This document shows positions 31,555 to 41,714 of a stretch of DNA of 64,000 nucleotides, one piece after another (the stretch's first letter is position 1; each line of letters begins with the position of its first letter). Where the stretch lies: the NCBI GenBank assembly GCA_029938605.1, contig JAOZUO010000011.1, positions 1 through 64,000 on the forward strand, given 5' to 3'. Source of the stretch: Deltaproteobacteria bacterium (lineage in GTDB: Bacteria; Myxococcota_A; Polyangia; HGW-17; JAJRWW01). The position numbers and the translations under genes are program-made. The notes beneath the pieces are model-generated. The model was not told where the DNA came from and did not search any database. It saw only the letters and a list, made by a program, of their open reading frames with translations.

Positions 31555-33837
31555 ATGACAACGCACGTAAGACCGTTTGGGATTTGGGAGCAGGGATGGA
31601 TGGCGACGTTCATGGTTGTCGCTACTGCCACCATTTTGACGGCGTGTGGCGACGATCCGGGAAAGTCGGTGGACGATGGCGGAGTGGACGCCGCCTTAGA
31701 CGCGTCCGCGGATGCCGACACCGTGCCTCCGACACCGTCGACGGACTGGTGTGATCGCGTTGCCCCGGGCCCGGCCGCGGAGACATCGATCCCGGAGGGG
31801 TTGTCCGCCGTGCACGCCGCTGCGCGGTTTTTCGGAACGGAGTCGGCCGACGGTGCAACAATCCCCTACGTCGTCGTAGGCGAAGCCCTGGCCGCCGCAT
31901 TGGATCGACAGGATCCGTGGACGCCGGCGTCGCTCACGGCCTTCGCGGATGCGCTGGAATCGGTCTGCGCGCTGGAGGTCACCGACGTGACGCTGCAGCC
32001 CGCGTCGGTGGAGCTGGTGGGTGACGTCGCGCTGATCACGCCGGGCACGGGTCCGGTCACCTTGCCTCCGGGCACCAACGCCGTGGCCGTCGACCTGCGG
32101 GAGCTCCCCAACGTACCCGGCCTCTGGGAGGCCCTGGAAGCAGCCATAGCACCGGCGTTGGCAACACCCGTGCCGCGATTGGATCATGGGCTACGCCAGC
32201 AGCAGGGGTTGATCGACGAGCTATTCTCCGACTTCAGCGTCTACACCGGGAATGCCGTCAGGAGACAACCACCCGACCTGGCCGCCGAGGGCAGCGCAGA
32301 CCTCCCCCTGGCGCTACTCACCGGGCCGGTGATGGCACCCGCCGCGGCGGAGCTGGCCATCACGCTGCGAGCTGCCTCGCGAGCCTGGATCATCGGCGAG
32401 GACGTGCTCACTCACGTGGCCGAGGCGCGTTGGTACGGCGTCAACGATACCCATGGCGCCGTGGTGCACGTGCGCTCGCTGTACAAGTTACCCATCCGAA
32501 TGTTCGACGTGGTGCCGGCCGATGAACGGCATGTGGACCCGACGACCTTCCTGCCGCGCCTGTCGGCAGCCGGTTTCCCTGGCACCATGACCGTGGGTGC
32601 CACCGAACGACCCGAGCTGCTGCCCCCGGAGGCTCCATTCGGGAAGGCCCATCCACCGGCGGTTACCCCGGGTGCCATACGGGCCGCTCTGCTTTCGGCG
32701 CACGGGGCACTGCGGCTGTTTTTCCCCTATTTCCACGTGGTGGGAGACACCATTGACGAGCGCCTCGCCGAGCTGATCGCCGTGGTGGATGGCGCTGGGA
32801 GCTTCACCCGTATGGACGCCTATCACTGGCTGTGGCGGTTCGGAGAGACCATTCGGGACAGTCACATGTACGCCTCGGACACCGCCCCTGATGCTCCCTT
32901 AGTGGGCTGCATGCCCGTGCTCTTCGAGCACCTTGACGACGAAATCGTGGTGGGACGCTCGGAGACGGTGGACCTGGCCGCGGGGGACACGATCACGAGC
33001 ATCGACGGGGAGGCGAGCGCTGATTGGCTGGCGCGTTGGTGGCCGATCATCGGCGCGGCGGCAGACGGCTTCCACGCCCGCAACATCCTTCTATTCAAGC
33101 TCGTCTACATGTACGGGTCGCGCACGTTGGAGGTTCGCGATCCCGACGGACTGACCCGAACCGTCACAATCACTCCGGGAAGCTGCAGCAACGTCCCGTA
33201 TCTGCGGGAGCCGCGCGCGGCTGGATACCTCACCGAGGTGGGGGCCCCCAACCTCTACTATCTGAATCTAGACAGCGAGGTACTGGCCGGCGAGACCCAG
33301 ATGCGTCAGGCCCTCGTCGAGGCCTCAGGAGCCTCGGGGATGGTGCTGGACCTGCGGGGCTATCCCGGGATTGACCACTACGAGATGGCCGCGCGTCTCG
33401 TGGACAGCACCATCGGATCCATGTGGTTTCGTGTACCGGGCTACGTCGGCCCAGACGATTTCACAATCGACGAATCCCACTTCACCTTCGAGCCGCAGCT
33501 CAACCCCCATTACCACGGTCCGGTGGTGCTCCTCATCGGGCCCCGCTCCGTCTCCGCGGCGGAGAACTTCAGCATCATGCTCATGGACGCCGATCGGTTC
33601 GAGGCGGTGGTGGGCCGGCAGAGCGGTGCCTCCAACGGCAACATCACCGGCCTCAATCTCCCGGGGGGGTTCACCTTCTCCTTCACGGGAATGGAGGTGC
33701 AACACGTGGACCACTCCACCTTCCATGGCATCGGCGTCGTGCCCGACGTAGAGGTCATCCCCACGCCAACGGAGCTCCGCGACGGCATCGACCCCGAGCT
33801 CGAAGCCGCGGTCAACATCCTCCTGAACCTGCCCTGA
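31555..33837 (+). CDS. Lipoprotein with S41 (C-terminal processing) peptidase-like domain
   Basis: 760 residues. The signal peptide ends TILTAC (lipobox, Cys about 31), then an Asp-rich linker. Residues about 60-380 are unrecognised. The C-terminal part is S41-like: a short PDZ-like stretch (TITSIDGEASADWL), GMVLDLRGYPGIDHYEMAARL (split here across about 598-618), then GPVVLLIGPRSVSAAENF with the nucleophile Ser near 665-667. The following segments match the tail of tricorn/CTP-type peptidases. A catalytic Lys cannot be placed with confidence. It starts at ATG 31555 after GGAGAG; an internal ATG at 31600 immediately before the hydrophobic core is an alternative. A TnpA relic lies just upstream on the other strand. 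Confidence 0.75.
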   Translation: MTTHVRPFGIWEQGWMATFMVVATATILTACGDDPGKSVDDGGVDAALDASADADTVPPTPSTDWCDRVAPGPAAETSIPEGLSAVHAAARFFGTESADGATIPYVVVGEALAAALDRQDPWTPASLTAFADALESVCALEVTDVTLQPASVELVGDVALITPGTGPVTLPPGTNAVAVDLRELPNVPGLWEALEAAIAPALATPVPRLDHGLRQQQGLIDELFSDFSVYTGNAVRRQPPDLAAEGSADLPLALLTGPVMAPAAAELAITLRAASRAWIIGEDVLTHVAEARWYGVNDTHGAVVHVRSLYKLPIRMFDVVPADERHVDPTTFLPRLSAAGFPGTMTVGATERPELLPPEAPFGKAHPPAVTPGAIRAALLSAHGALRLFFPYFHVVGDTIDERLAELIAVVDGAGSFTRMDAYHWLWRFGETIRDSHMYASDTAPDAPLVGCMPVLFEHLDDEIVVGRSETVDLAAGDTITSIDGEASADWLARWWPIIGAAADGFHARNILLFKLVYMYGSRTLEVRDPDGLTRTVTITPGSCSNVPYLREPRAAGYLTEVGAPNLYYLNLDSEVLAGETQMRQALVEASGASGMVLDLRGYPGIDHYEMAARLVDSTIGSMWFRVPGYVGPDDFTIDESHFTFEPQLNPHYHGPVVLLIGPRSVSAAENFSIMLMDADRFEAVVGRQSGASNGNITGLNLPGGFTFSFTGMEVQHVDHSTFHGIGVVPDVEVIPTPTELRDGIDPELEAAVNILLNLP

Positions 33838-33919
33838 ACCACGCGAGAACAACGCTGATTTCCAGCGGATCGGATTCTGGTACACGACGGGTCTGGGAGC
33901 GGCGCACAATCCGAAGGGT

Positions 33920-35398
33920 TTAGAAGATGCCTCGGAGGCCCAGAGCCCAGCCACCGCGGGTGGGAGCCACCAGGGGCTGAAAGCGGGTCCGGCGGGGCGC
34001 TGGTTTTCGCTGCCGTCGCCCCGCCGCGTCTACGATGAGCAGCACGGCGCCCAGGGCCGCCACGCCCAGCCCCACGCCGAGGACCACGGTGCCGGCCCCA
34101 TCGGTGTCGTAACGATCGGCCTCCCGGGCCGCGCCGAGGCGGGTGTGGTCGTCGATTCCCCAAAGTACTCCGCCGGTCCCGGCGGTGATCAAGCCGCTGC
34201 CCAGCAGGATCCATCCCGCCACGCCGAAGGCGGTCATGGAGGCTCGGCGGCGCCATGGTCCGGGTTTCGGGGAGGCCACCGGAACGCGGCGGCGGGCTCG
34301 CCGGACGGGGGGAGCGATCTTCGCCCGACGCACGCCCCGACCCGGCGTCCCCCCTTCGAGCAGATATCGTCCCAACTCGCCAAGGACCCTGGCGTCGAGA
34401 GCGTCCTGGGTCACCAAGACGGTGGCCGCCCGCACCACAACCCCGCCCGTACAGTCCACCAACCTCCCGTGAAGAACCCGGCTCGAACCCAGCGTCCGCA
34501 CCCCCACCAACAGGACCTTGTCTACGCCTAGCTGACCGCCCAGGGAACGAGCGTACCGGAGGACCGCGGCCCGCCCCCGCGCCCCGTCGCCCACCCGCAG
34601 CCCCACCTGGGTGGACAACCGCAGGGACCGGTCGAGGCCCAGATCCAGCCGCAGGTGAGCCCCGGTGGAGGCCACGGAGAACCGTCGGATACGGCTGTGC
34701 TGCTTACCTTTGACCACGAGCACGTCGTAGGTGCCCCGATAGAGGCCGTCCACCGTCACCGGAGAAAATCCAATGGACCGGCCGTTTAAAAAAATCAACG
34801 CCCCAGGAGGGGTAGTGGTCACCTGGAGCCGCCCTTTTTGGAGGTCCAGCTGGGCCTTGACCCGGTAGTAAAGGCGCTGGAGCGCTGGGCCGTAGAGCGC
34901 CCCGGAAGGGCTCAGATCCGGCTGGGTGCGCAGCCCCTCCTCCATCATGGACCACGCCCGTCGGGGCTGCTTCAACCGCAAATAGCACCTGACCAGCAGT
35001 AACCGCGCCCGCTGCAGGGCCCGCAGCAACGTGCGCTGACGCGCCAGGGAGAGCACATCCCCCATGAGCCCCTGGCGGGCCGACTGCAGGGTGGTCACGG
35101 CCCGCGTCCAGTCCCCGGCATAGCTGTGCTCAGCGCCCACCTTCACCGCCGTCACCAACTGGCTCAGCCTCGCCGCCGGTAGGGGCTGGGCAGGTCGCCC
35201 CAGCACCCGCCGGACCGCGGTCACCATGGCCGGACCCTGTCGCACCTTCGGTCCGAGAACGGTGGCCAACCGCGCCAGGACCCGCGCCGACCGGGGAGAG
35301 GAGTGCATGGCGTGATGCTCCACGAGCACCGGGACCTCGGCCCGGGCCGTCGCCGGACACAACAGGAGCGCCATCGCCAGCCCACACCACAATCGCAT
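33920..35398 (-). CDS. Exported PEGA-domain protein with C-terminal membrane helices
   Basis: 492 residues. A cleavable signal peptide (about 1-20, ATARA) is followed by a helical region with a TPR-like segment (about 60-180) and a PEGA domain at about 195-260 (TTPPGALIFLNGRSIGFSPV). An alpha/beta region follows (about 265-350), then an Arg-rich stretch and two hydrophobic helices (about 393-418 and 443-465). The layout (TPR, PEGA, two C-terminal helices) recurs in Myxococcota envelope proteins of unknown role. ATG 35398 follows AAGGGATCCCCC. Tandem pentamers lie between it and the next gene upstream. Confidence 0.75.
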   Translation of the reverse strand: MRLWCGLAMALLLCPATARAEVPVLVEHHAMHSSPRSARVLARLATVLGPKVRQGPAMVTAVRRVLGRPAQPLPAARLSQLVTAVKVGAEHSYAGDWTRAVTTLQSARQGLMGDVLSLARQRTLLRALQRARLLLVRCYLRLKQPRRAWSMMEEGLRTQPDLSPSGALYGPALQRLYYRVKAQLDLQKGRLQVTTTPPGALIFLNGRSIGFSPVTVDGLYRGTYDVLVVKGKQHSRIRRFSVASTGAHLRLDLGLDRSLRLSTQVGLRVGDGARGRAAVLRYARSLGGQLGVDKVLLVGVRTLGSSRVLHGRLVDCTGGVVVRAATVLVTQDALDARVLGELGRYLLEGGTPGRGVRRAKIAPPVRRARRRVPVASPKPGPWRRRASMTAFGVAGWILLGSGLITAGTGGVLWGIDDHTRLGAAREADRYDTDGAGTVVLGVGLGVAALGAVLLIVDAAGRRQRKPAPRRTRFQPLVAPTRGGWALGLRGIF

Positions 35399-35439
35399 TG
35401 GGGGATCCCTTCTCGCCAGATCAGCGCTGCGCAGCTGGG

Positions 35440-35479
35440 CTCAGCTCAGCTCAGCTCAACTCAACTCAACTCAACTCAA
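35440..35479. repeat. Pentamer tandem array (CTCAG x3, CTCAA x5)
   Basis: Eight 5 bp units sit in the short gap between two minus-strand genes. The TGA stop of the acidic protein gene (35478-35476) lies in the last CTCAA unit. Loss or gain of a unit could change the reading frame of the last codons. Confidence 0.9.
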
Positions 35480-35958
35480 CTCACCACAAACAGGCAAAGC
35501 TCGGTGTCGATGGCCTCGCTGGCCGCGTCGTAGAAAATGCGCCAAAGCAGGCGTTGCTGGACCTGCAGCCTCTCCAGGTCGCTGGCGTAGTCGTCCTCGT
35601 CCAGCTCCTCATCCAGGTCGTCGTCCACGTCCTCGATGTCGAGCTCGTCCATCATCTCCTCAAGGACCGCGACCAAAGTGAACACTGAGCCCACGCAGTA
35701 GTCCCCACAGTCAATCTTGCCTTCAAAGGACACGGGCAGGTAGTACTCACAGCCCATGTCCGCGACCTCCAGCCGATCCACGAACTCCGCAAACACGACC
35801 TCGTCAATGTCCTCGCCCACGTTTCCCGCGGCGCCCGGATCTCCTTCGGGTAGCTCGAAGGCCGGGTTACCGAGCTGCTTCCGGGTCTTTTCAAGCACCA
35901 GCTCGACCTCATCATCGTCGAGCCGATCCGGCAGAGTGCCTACTTCGATCTCAGCCAT
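35476..35958 (-). CDS. Acidic protein, unknown
   Basis: A 160-residue highly acidic protein with no signal peptide. A Glu/Asp-rich stretch ELDIEDVDDDLDEELDEDD lies at about 108-126, and two Cys lie near 79 and 84. The C-terminal helix is hydrophobic-basic (LQVQQRLLWRIFYDAA). No family is recognised. It begins at ATG 35958, 17 bases after the outer-membrane protein gene stops, in the same direction. Its stop codon lies within a pentamer microsatellite. Confidence 0.65.
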   Translation of the reverse strand: MAEIEVGTLPDRLDDDEVELVLEKTRKQLGNPAFELPEGDPGAAGNVGEDIDEVVFAEFVDRLEVADMGCEYYLPVSFEGKIDCGDYCVGSVFTLVAVLEEMMDELDIEDVDDDLDEELDEDDYASDLERLQVQQRLLWRIFYDAASEAIDTELCLFVVS

Positions 35959-35975
35959 TCCCCGCGTCCTGTGAG

Positions 35976-37571
35976 CTAAAACATCAACTTGAGGCCAACG
36001 CTCAGCTGGTGGATCAGGGTCTCCTGCGCCCGGATCCGATGCCCCGCCTGATTGATGGTCGGCCGATGCCAGGGGTTGAGCTCCGCCGTGGCCACGTCGA
36101 TCACCCCGTTGGGGTTGACGTTGTCCACGCCGGCGTCGTCGGTGGTCAGAAAATGCTCCTGCTCGTGCACCAGGGAGTACACCATGGAGAGCTTCGCGTA
36201 CTTGGTGATCTGGGCGTGAACCCCCATGCGCAGGCCGAAGCGCACGAAGTTCTCCACCGTGGAGACGCCGGGGTAGTAAAAGAGTCGGTCCCGCAACGCG
36301 GCGTTCTGACAGAACTGGTCGTAGGACGAATTCGAAGAGCCATTGCCCCCCGGGGCGTCGCAATACAGATTCAGCCCGGGGGCGCCGGCGAGAAGCTCGT
36401 AGGCCTCGGTGTAGTCCTTCCCCTCGAAGTGCCCCTCGATCATGCCGGTGAGCTCCACCGAGATCTTGTGGCCCTTGACCTTGTCGGTGAACAGGATGAA
36501 CTCTCCGCCCAAAAAGATGCCGCCCTTCATGGGCGCCTTCATGAGGGGGGACTTGCTCTCCTCGCCAAAGGAGCCGGAGAAGTCGTACTTGTCCGCGTAG
36601 AAGGAGTCGCTCGAATAGGCGATGGGCATCTGGAAGTAGATATGAATGAAGGAGTCGATGCCGCCGCCCTTCCAAAGCTGGGAGAACTTGGACGCCGTGG
36701 TGAAGAACCGGATCTCGTGGACACCCCGGCCCACGGCCTTGTTCAGCGTGGGACGACAGTTCCAACGATTGAGCGAGGCCGCGCCGCAGAGGGTGTCCCC
36801 GGCGGCGTCGCGCTCGAAGTCCTTGACCTTGCCCACGGCCAAGCGGAACTCCACGCCGAAGCGCCAGTCCGGAAAGGACGGGTGCCGCTTCTGGCTGAAG
36901 ATCAGGCCGTGCACACCCAGGTGGAGTTGGTCCAAGCCGCTGCGTCCGGGCCCTTCCCACAGGGTACGCGGACCCGCGGCGCCGTTGGCCACCTGGTAGT
37001 CCGGGGGCACTCTGACACTGTCGATTGCGCTCACATCGCCGTCTCCGGGGATGGCATTGCCCAGGGAGTCATTGTAGCCGAATCCGGAGAGCCCCGACGC
37101 CAGCCCATCCTGGACGAACCGGGAGTTGTTCGCGTTCACTCCGTCGGGGTTGCAGACCCAGGGGTTGGAGGGGTGCGCAAGCCGACAGTCCTGCTCCCCG
37201 GAGTAGCCGTGGTACCGGTCTCCCGAGGCAAAGCTGTACTTGGACCGCTGACTCAAAATGAGGGGCAACCCGATGTAGATGCCCAGATCCTTGTACAGGG
37301 CAAACTCCGCCCGGAGGTTCAACCGATGCGTCACCTGGTTAAAGACGAGATCCTTGACCACGTCGATGCCGGCGTTGCCCATATACTCCCGATTGAGCGC
37401 CGTGCGCTTGAAGACCGCGTCGTAGTTGGCCTTCAGTCGGAAGTCGTACTTATTGTTCTTCGTAAAGCCGGTGGTCACCTCGTTAATGTCGGCACCGTGC
37501 GCCCGGTCAGGCGTGGCGAAGACCAGGGCGAGCACCAGAGCTCCGAAGATGATGGAACGCTCAAATTTCAT
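35976..37571 (-). CDS. Outer-membrane beta-barrel protein (porin-like)
   Basis: 531 residues. A signal peptide of about 25 residues (ending AHGAD) precedes a long beta-rich sequence with many aromatic alternations (NLRAEFALYKDLGIYIGLPLI), several Cys pairs in extracellular-type loops, and a terminal strand ending QLSVGLKLMF. This terminal Phe strand is the classical barrel-assembly signal. The ligand is unknown and no porin family is named. ATG 37571 has AGGTG five bases upstream; a GTG two codons earlier is also in frame. A TTGACA-containing promoter lies at 37668-37695. Confidence 0.75.
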   Translation of the reverse strand: MKFERSIIFGALVLALVFATPDRAHGADINEVTTGFTKNNKYDFRLKANYDAVFKRTALNREYMGNAGIDVVKDLVFNQVTHRLNLRAEFALYKDLGIYIGLPLILSQRSKYSFASGDRYHGYSGEQDCRLAHPSNPWVCNPDGVNANNSRFVQDGLASGLSGFGYNDSLGNAIPGDGDVSAIDSVRVPPDYQVANGAAGPRTLWEGPGRSGLDQLHLGVHGLIFSQKRHPSFPDWRFGVEFRLAVGKVKDFERDAAGDTLCGAASLNRWNCRPTLNKAVGRGVHEIRFFTTASKFSQLWKGGGIDSFIHIYFQMPIAYSSDSFYADKYDFSGSFGEESKSPLMKAPMKGGIFLGGEFILFTDKVKGHKISVELTGMIEGHFEGKDYTEAYELLAGAPGLNLYCDAPGGNGSSNSSYDQFCQNAALRDRLFYYPGVSTVENFVRFGLRMGVHAQITKYAKLSMVYSLVHEQEHFLTTDDAGVDNVNPNGVIDVATAELNPWHRPTINQAGHRIRAQETLIHQLSVGLKLMF

Positions 37572-37667
37572 GGGCACCTATCTCTCCTCTAACAAAATCC
37601 CGCCCCACCTCCAGACCCGTGCCACCCTCGGGTGACACGGCATCGGACGTCGGCGAATAACCCGGAG

Positions 37668-37695
37668 GGTATCAACAGGCCGAAAACGGTGTCAA
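37668..37695 (-). promoter_or_regulatory. Sigma70-like promoter for the outer-membrane protein gene
   Basis: On the minus strand a perfect TTGACA (37695-37690) with a 16-base spacer precedes GATACC (37673-37668). This predicts a leader of about 90 bases. The -10 match is weak. Confidence 0.4.
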
Positions 37696-37729
37696 GTCGT
37701 GCAAGGATCCCTTCCTCAAAGGGCTTGGG

Positions 37730-37750
37730 CCCCGACCCGCGGGTCAGGGG
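37730..37750. terminator. GACCCGCGGGTC hairpin downstream of the NtrC-type gene
   Basis: A perfect 12 bp palindrome flanked by CCCC and GGGG lies about 30 bases after the regulator's stop on the minus strand. It has no U-run, so it is a tentative terminator. Confidence 0.35.
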
Positions 37751-37777
37751 GCAAAAAGGGGGTCGCGTCGGACGGTA

Positions 37778-39319
37778 TCAGTCGGAATCACTGGTCCCCG
37801 GATCAGCGCGGGAGGGGTCATCCACCCGCCGCAAACCCAGCTCCTTCATCTTAATTTGCAGGCTCTTGCGGCTGATCTGCAGGAGCTTGGCGGCCCGGGT
37901 GACGTTGCCGCCGGTCTCCTCGAGGGCCCGCACGATCATCTCCCGCTCCACCCGTACAGTCTCGGCCTTCACGGCCGCCTTGAGGGAAGCCGCCGCCGGT
38001 TGGCTGGGGCTCTCGGCGGCGTTCCCCGCGGGCTGGCCCGCCAATTCGGTCGACATCGGAACCTCTGAGGTGGTGATACAGGAGGGGACTCCGGCGGAGG
38101 GATCACTGGTCAAACCTCCCTCCCTGGTGAGATCCGAGGGCAGATCCTCCACGCGGATCACCGGGTGATCGCAAAACAGCAGGGTCCGCTCCATCAAGTT
38201 CTCCAGCTCTCGGATGTTGCCCGGCCAGGAGTAGCTGATGAGCCGCGCCATGGCCTCGGGAGCCATGGACTCCACCTGCTTGCCCAGCTTCTCGTTGAAC
38301 CGCACCAGGAAATGCTCCACCAACAGCGGAATGTCCTCCTGACGCTCTCGGAGGGGGGGAATGCGGATGGGCACCACGGCCAGGCGGTAGTAGAGATCCT
38401 CGCGGAAGTTCCCGCGCTCGGTCTCCTTGGCCAGATCGGCGTTGGTGGCCGCAATGAGCCGCACGTCCACCTTCATGGTCTTGATGCCGCCTACCCGCTC
38501 GAATTCGCTCTCCTGCAGCGCCCGCAGCAGCTTCACCTGCATGGGACCCGGGATCTCCCCGATCTCGTCCAATAGCAGGGTGCCCCCGTCGGCCAGCTCG
38601 AACCGACCGGGCTTTGAGGATACCGCGCCGGTGAAGGCGCCCTTCTCGTGCCCAAAGAGCTCGCTCTCGATGAGTCCCTCGGGAATGGCGGCGCAGTTGA
38701 TCTTAATGAAAGCGCTGTCGCTCAGCCCCGACTCCTGATGCAAAGCCTTGGCCACCAGCTCCTTGCCCGTTCCCGACTCTCCGGTGATGAGCACCGTGGA
38801 CGGAGAGTGCGCCACCCGCTCGATGACCGAAAAAATCTCCATCATACTGGCCCCGGTGCCGATGAGCCCGTAGCGCCCCTTTTCGATGCCCGAGGCCACC
38901 TGGGCGTGCTCTCCCGCCTTCTCCCAATGCAAGACGGCCTTGCGCACCACCTCGCGAATGGCCACATCCTCAAAGGGCTTCTCGATGTAGTCGAAGGCCC
39001 CCAGCTTCACCGCCTCCACCGCCGAGTTCACCGAGCCGTGGGCCGTGATCATCACCACGGGCAGGTCCGGATGCTCCTCGGCCACGCGGCGGAGCAGCTC
39101 CATTCCGTCGAGCTTGGGCATCTTCAGATCCGTCACCAGACAGGCGAAGGGCTCGCCGCCGTCCTCGAGGGCCGCGAGGGCCTCCTCACCATCGCCCACG
39201 GCCGTGGGCAGAAACCCCGCGCGCTTGAGAATGGCCTCGAGCACTCGGCGGATGTTCTGCTCGTCATCGGCGATGAGAACGCGGTGCTTCTTCTTGTTCT
39301 GGGCGCGATGCTTCTTCAT
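37778..39319 (-). CDS. NtrC-family sigma54-dependent response regulator
   Basis: 513 residues. The receiver domain (about 13-128) has phospho-acceptor Asp64 (LVTDLKMP) and conserved Lys in YIEKPF. The AAA+ domain (about 152-395) has Walker A GESGTGKE (180-187), the sigma54-contact loop GAFTGA (227-232) and Walker B LLLDEI (248-253). A Ser/Ala/Pro-rich linker leads to a Fis-type helix-turn-helix (about 455-500; [25 protein letters not shown]). It activates sigma54 promoters when phosphorylated. No sensor kinase gene is adjacent, so the partner is elsewhere. It is divergent from the glycosyltransferase gene at 39404, a possible target by position only. Confidence 0.95.
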   Translation of the reverse strand: MKKHRAQNKKKHRVLIADDEQNIRRVLEAILKRAGFLPTAVGDGEEALAALEDGGEPFACLVTDLKMPKLDGMELLRRVAEEHPDLPVVMITAHGSVNSAVEAVKLGAFDYIEKPFEDVAIREVVRKAVLHWEKAGEHAQVASGIEKGRYGLIGTGASMMEIFSVIERVAHSPSTVLITGESGTGKELVAKALHQESGLSDSAFIKINCAAIPEGLIESELFGHEKGAFTGAVSSKPGRFELADGGTLLLDEIGEIPGPMQVKLLRALQESEFERVGGIKTMKVDVRLIAATNADLAKETERGNFREDLYYRLAVVPIRIPPLRERQEDIPLLVEHFLVRFNEKLGKQVESMAPEAMARLISYSWPGNIRELENLMERTLLFCDHPVIRVEDLPSDLTREGGLTSDPSAGVPSCITTSEVPMSTELAGQPAGNAAESPSQPAAASLKAAVKAETVRVEREMIVRALEETGGNVTRAAKLLQISRKSLQIKMKELGLRRVDDPSRADPGTSDSD

Positions 39320-39403
39320 TTGTAGGTTGTACCGCCCCAGCTAGTGGGCGGTCAATGATCCACACCTTGCATCGGGCCTCCGGTCCGGCTTACAAATTCA
39401 ATC

Positions 39404-41650
39404 ATGACCGACGGTGCGTCGAAAATCAGGTGGCGACGGGTGGTAGCGAATCTGGCGGCCTTGGCCGTGGCCATGGCCCTTGTGGCGGGCCTGGTGGCAG
39501 CCCGGGGCTGCGCGCGCAGCAGCGACGGAGGCCTCACCATGACCCTGTGGGCCACCCCGAAACCGGGGGAAGACCGCCGGCCCCTGGTCAGGACGATCCG
39601 CCCCACGGTGGACCTGGACGCTCGGGAGGGGCCTCATTGGCCGACCGCGGCCCGGTCCGTGCGCTACGACGGCTGGATCTATTTCCCCCATCGCGGCCAC
39701 TTCGTCTTGGCCCTGGGCCTGCGCGGACAGGCCCGGCTCACCCTGGACGAAGGAAGGACCCGGGTCATCCGGGCCCGGAGCGGTCCCATCACCACCGAGC
39801 ACGGGCATCGGGTACACCCCCGACGTATCCACAAAGAACAGCGACTCCTGGACCGCGGCTGGCACCGGCTCAGGCTCGAGGCCCAGCTTCCCCAGGGGAC
39901 GGGCTCCATCCGCCTGTTCTGGCTGCCCCCCGGACGACGCGGTGTCGTCGAGTACGTGGAGCCAGCCATGGTCCGGCCCCAGGGACCGAGGCCCAAATCA
40001 CCGGGACACGCCGGCCCGGCCCCCCGGGATCGTTGGGTGGCCCTGGGGCTTCTGTCGGTGCTGGCGCTGCTCGTCGGGTTCTGGGCACGGGATCCCCTGC
40101 GCTCCTGGCTCCGGACCCTGCGGTCCAACCCCGAGGCGCGCATGGAGGTCGCTGCCTTGGTGGGGCTCTTCGCCGTCGCCCTGACCGCCCGCCTCTGGGG
40201 CCTGGGCGACGCCGGCCAGACCTGGGACGAGGACGTGTACTTCAGCGCCGGACGGAACCAGTGGCTAAACCTCCTCGCCGCCGACTTCCGCCCCAACTCC
40301 TGGCAGTGGAACCTGGAGCATCCGCCGGTTACGCGCTACCTGGTGGGGTTCGGCTCCCTGTTCGGCGAGCATCTGAACAACGCCCGCGCGGTCTCGGCGG
40401 TGGTGGGCGCGCTGGTGGTGCCGGTGACCTACCTGGCTGGGCGAGACCTCTTCGGAGATCGCCGGGTGGGCGGTGTGGCCGCCGCGGTGGCCCTGGCGCT
40501 GCCCACCCTCCTGGCCCATGCGCAGGTGGCCGGACACGAGTCCCCCTCGGTGCTGCTGTACACGCTCACCTGCTACCTCATGATCCGGGTCTTGCTGGCC
40601 GACGGTCCCGCCTCCGGCACCCTCATCGCCACTGCGATTTTCGGCGGCCTGCTGGTGGGTTGCCGCCTGGTGAACCTCACCGCGTGGTTCTTCGTAGCCG
40701 CCCTCGCGGTCTGGATCGCCCTCCCTCGCCTCCGCAAGTCCCGGCCCCTACCCGTGACCCTGGTGCTCATGCCGCTGGTGGCTGGAGCCATATTCCTGTT
40801 CGTTTGGCCCCGGTTGTGGTCTAGCCCAGCCCGCCACCTGGGAGAGTTGCTCACCTATTGGCACCCGGATGTGGTGCAGAAAGAGTACTTCTGGGGACGA
40901 CAGATCCGCACCTCCTGGGGATACTTCCCTCTGTACGCATTGGTCACCACGCCCACGGCGGTGCTCGGTGGTCTGGCCCTGTTCGGAGCTCGGCTGGGTT
41001 GGCACCGCGGCCGGGCCGAGGGGGCTCTGGCCCTGTGGATCCTGGCGCCCCTGGCGGCCACACCCCTGGTGCCCTTCCACCGGGACGGCATCCGCTACGT
41101 GCTCCCCATCGTGATTCCTCTACTCCTGGCGTCCGCCGCGGGCGCGGTATGGCTCGCCGACACATTGACGTCGGGTTGGCGGGCGTGGCGTAACTGGCGT
41201 CCGGGACCATGGCTCGCAGCCTTCCTCGCCGCCGTGGCCTTGGCCGGACCCACCGCCTGGGCGGCGCACCGGATACACCCGTACTACCTCGACTTCTACA
41301 ACGCCCCGAGCGGCGGGGGCCGAGCCGCCCTGGAGCAGCGACGCTTCGAATGGAGCTGGTGGGGCGAAGGTCTGGCCGGGTCTGTTCGTTACCTCCACCG
41401 CCACGCCAAACCCCCGGCGCTGGTGGGCATGGACGTACCCGCCCGCCACACCGTAGTGCTCCACCCGGACGTGAAGACCACCCGCCCCGGGACCCGTCCG
41501 CTGCCCGACTTCCTGCTCTACGCCGGCGAAGGGCTACGGAGCCTCTGGGATCAAAAAGCCCGCCGCTGGCGCCACCCGCCCGGCTACCGGGTGGTCCACG
41601 AAGAGCGCGCCGAAGGCGTACCCCTGTCCCGCGTCTACCAAAAACAGTAA
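39404..41650 (+). CDS. GT39/PMT-like membrane glycosyltransferase with N-terminal PA14-like domain
   Basis: 748 residues. One N-terminal helix (about 14-34) is followed by a beta-sandwich of about 130 residues resembling a PA14 carbohydrate-binding domain (DGWIYFPHRGHFVLALGLRG; GWHRLRLEAQ). From about 205 there are 10-12 membrane helices. The acidic DE pair after the first helix (GQTWDEDVYFSAG) matches the catalytic Asp of protein-O-mannosyltransferase/ArnT-like GT-C enzymes, and LEHPPVTRYLVG matches the following loop. The donor is probably a lipid-phosphate sugar; the acceptor is unknown. The PA14-like domain preceding the GT-C fold is unusual. It starts at ATG 39404. Confidence 0.8.
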   Translation: MTDGASKIRWRRVVANLAALAVAMALVAGLVAARGCARSSDGGLTMTLWATPKPGEDRRPLVRTIRPTVDLDAREGPHWPTAARSVRYDGWIYFPHRGHFVLALGLRGQARLTLDEGRTRVIRARSGPITTEHGHRVHPRRIHKEQRLLDRGWHRLRLEAQLPQGTGSIRLFWLPPGRRGVVEYVEPAMVRPQGPRPKSPGHAGPAPRDRWVALGLLSVLALLVGFWARDPLRSWLRTLRSNPEARMEVAALVGLFAVALTARLWGLGDAGQTWDEDVYFSAGRNQWLNLLAADFRPNSWQWNLEHPPVTRYLVGFGSLFGEHLNNARAVSAVVGALVVPVTYLAGRDLFGDRRVGGVAAAVALALPTLLAHAQVAGHESPSVLLYTLTCYLMIRVLLADGPASGTLIATAIFGGLLVGCRLVNLTAWFFVAALAVWIALPRLRKSRPLPVTLVLMPLVAGAIFLFVWPRLWSSPARHLGELLTYWHPDVVQKEYFWGRQIRTSWGYFPLYALVTTPTAVLGGLALFGARLGWHRGRAEGALALWILAPLAATPLVPFHRDGIRYVLPIVIPLLLASAAGAVWLADTLTSGWRAWRNWRPGPWLAAFLAAVALAGPTAWAAHRIHPYYLDFYNAPSGGGRAALEQRRFEWSWWGEGLAGSVRYLHRHAKPPALVGMDVPARHTVVLHPDVKTTRPGTRPLPDFLLYAGEGLRSLWDQKARRWRHPPGYRVVHEERAEGVPLSRVYQKQ

Positions 41651-41714
41651 TTCGGAAAGACTCCTTTGGCTACCATTGCCTCCGCTTGCCCCGGTGGAGG
41701 TTGTGTGCTTCAGT

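Noticed and set aside
36009..37592. A 527-codon plus-strand frame opposite the outer-membrane protein
   Set aside because: Shadow of the barrel gene; the minus-strand protein has a signal peptide and C-terminal Phe strand, this one has neither.
37770..37800. ATCAGT...ATCACTG motif resembling element A arm
   Set aside because: Short and inside the NtrC-type coding end; the similarity is only about 8 bases and the arrangement is not that of an arm.
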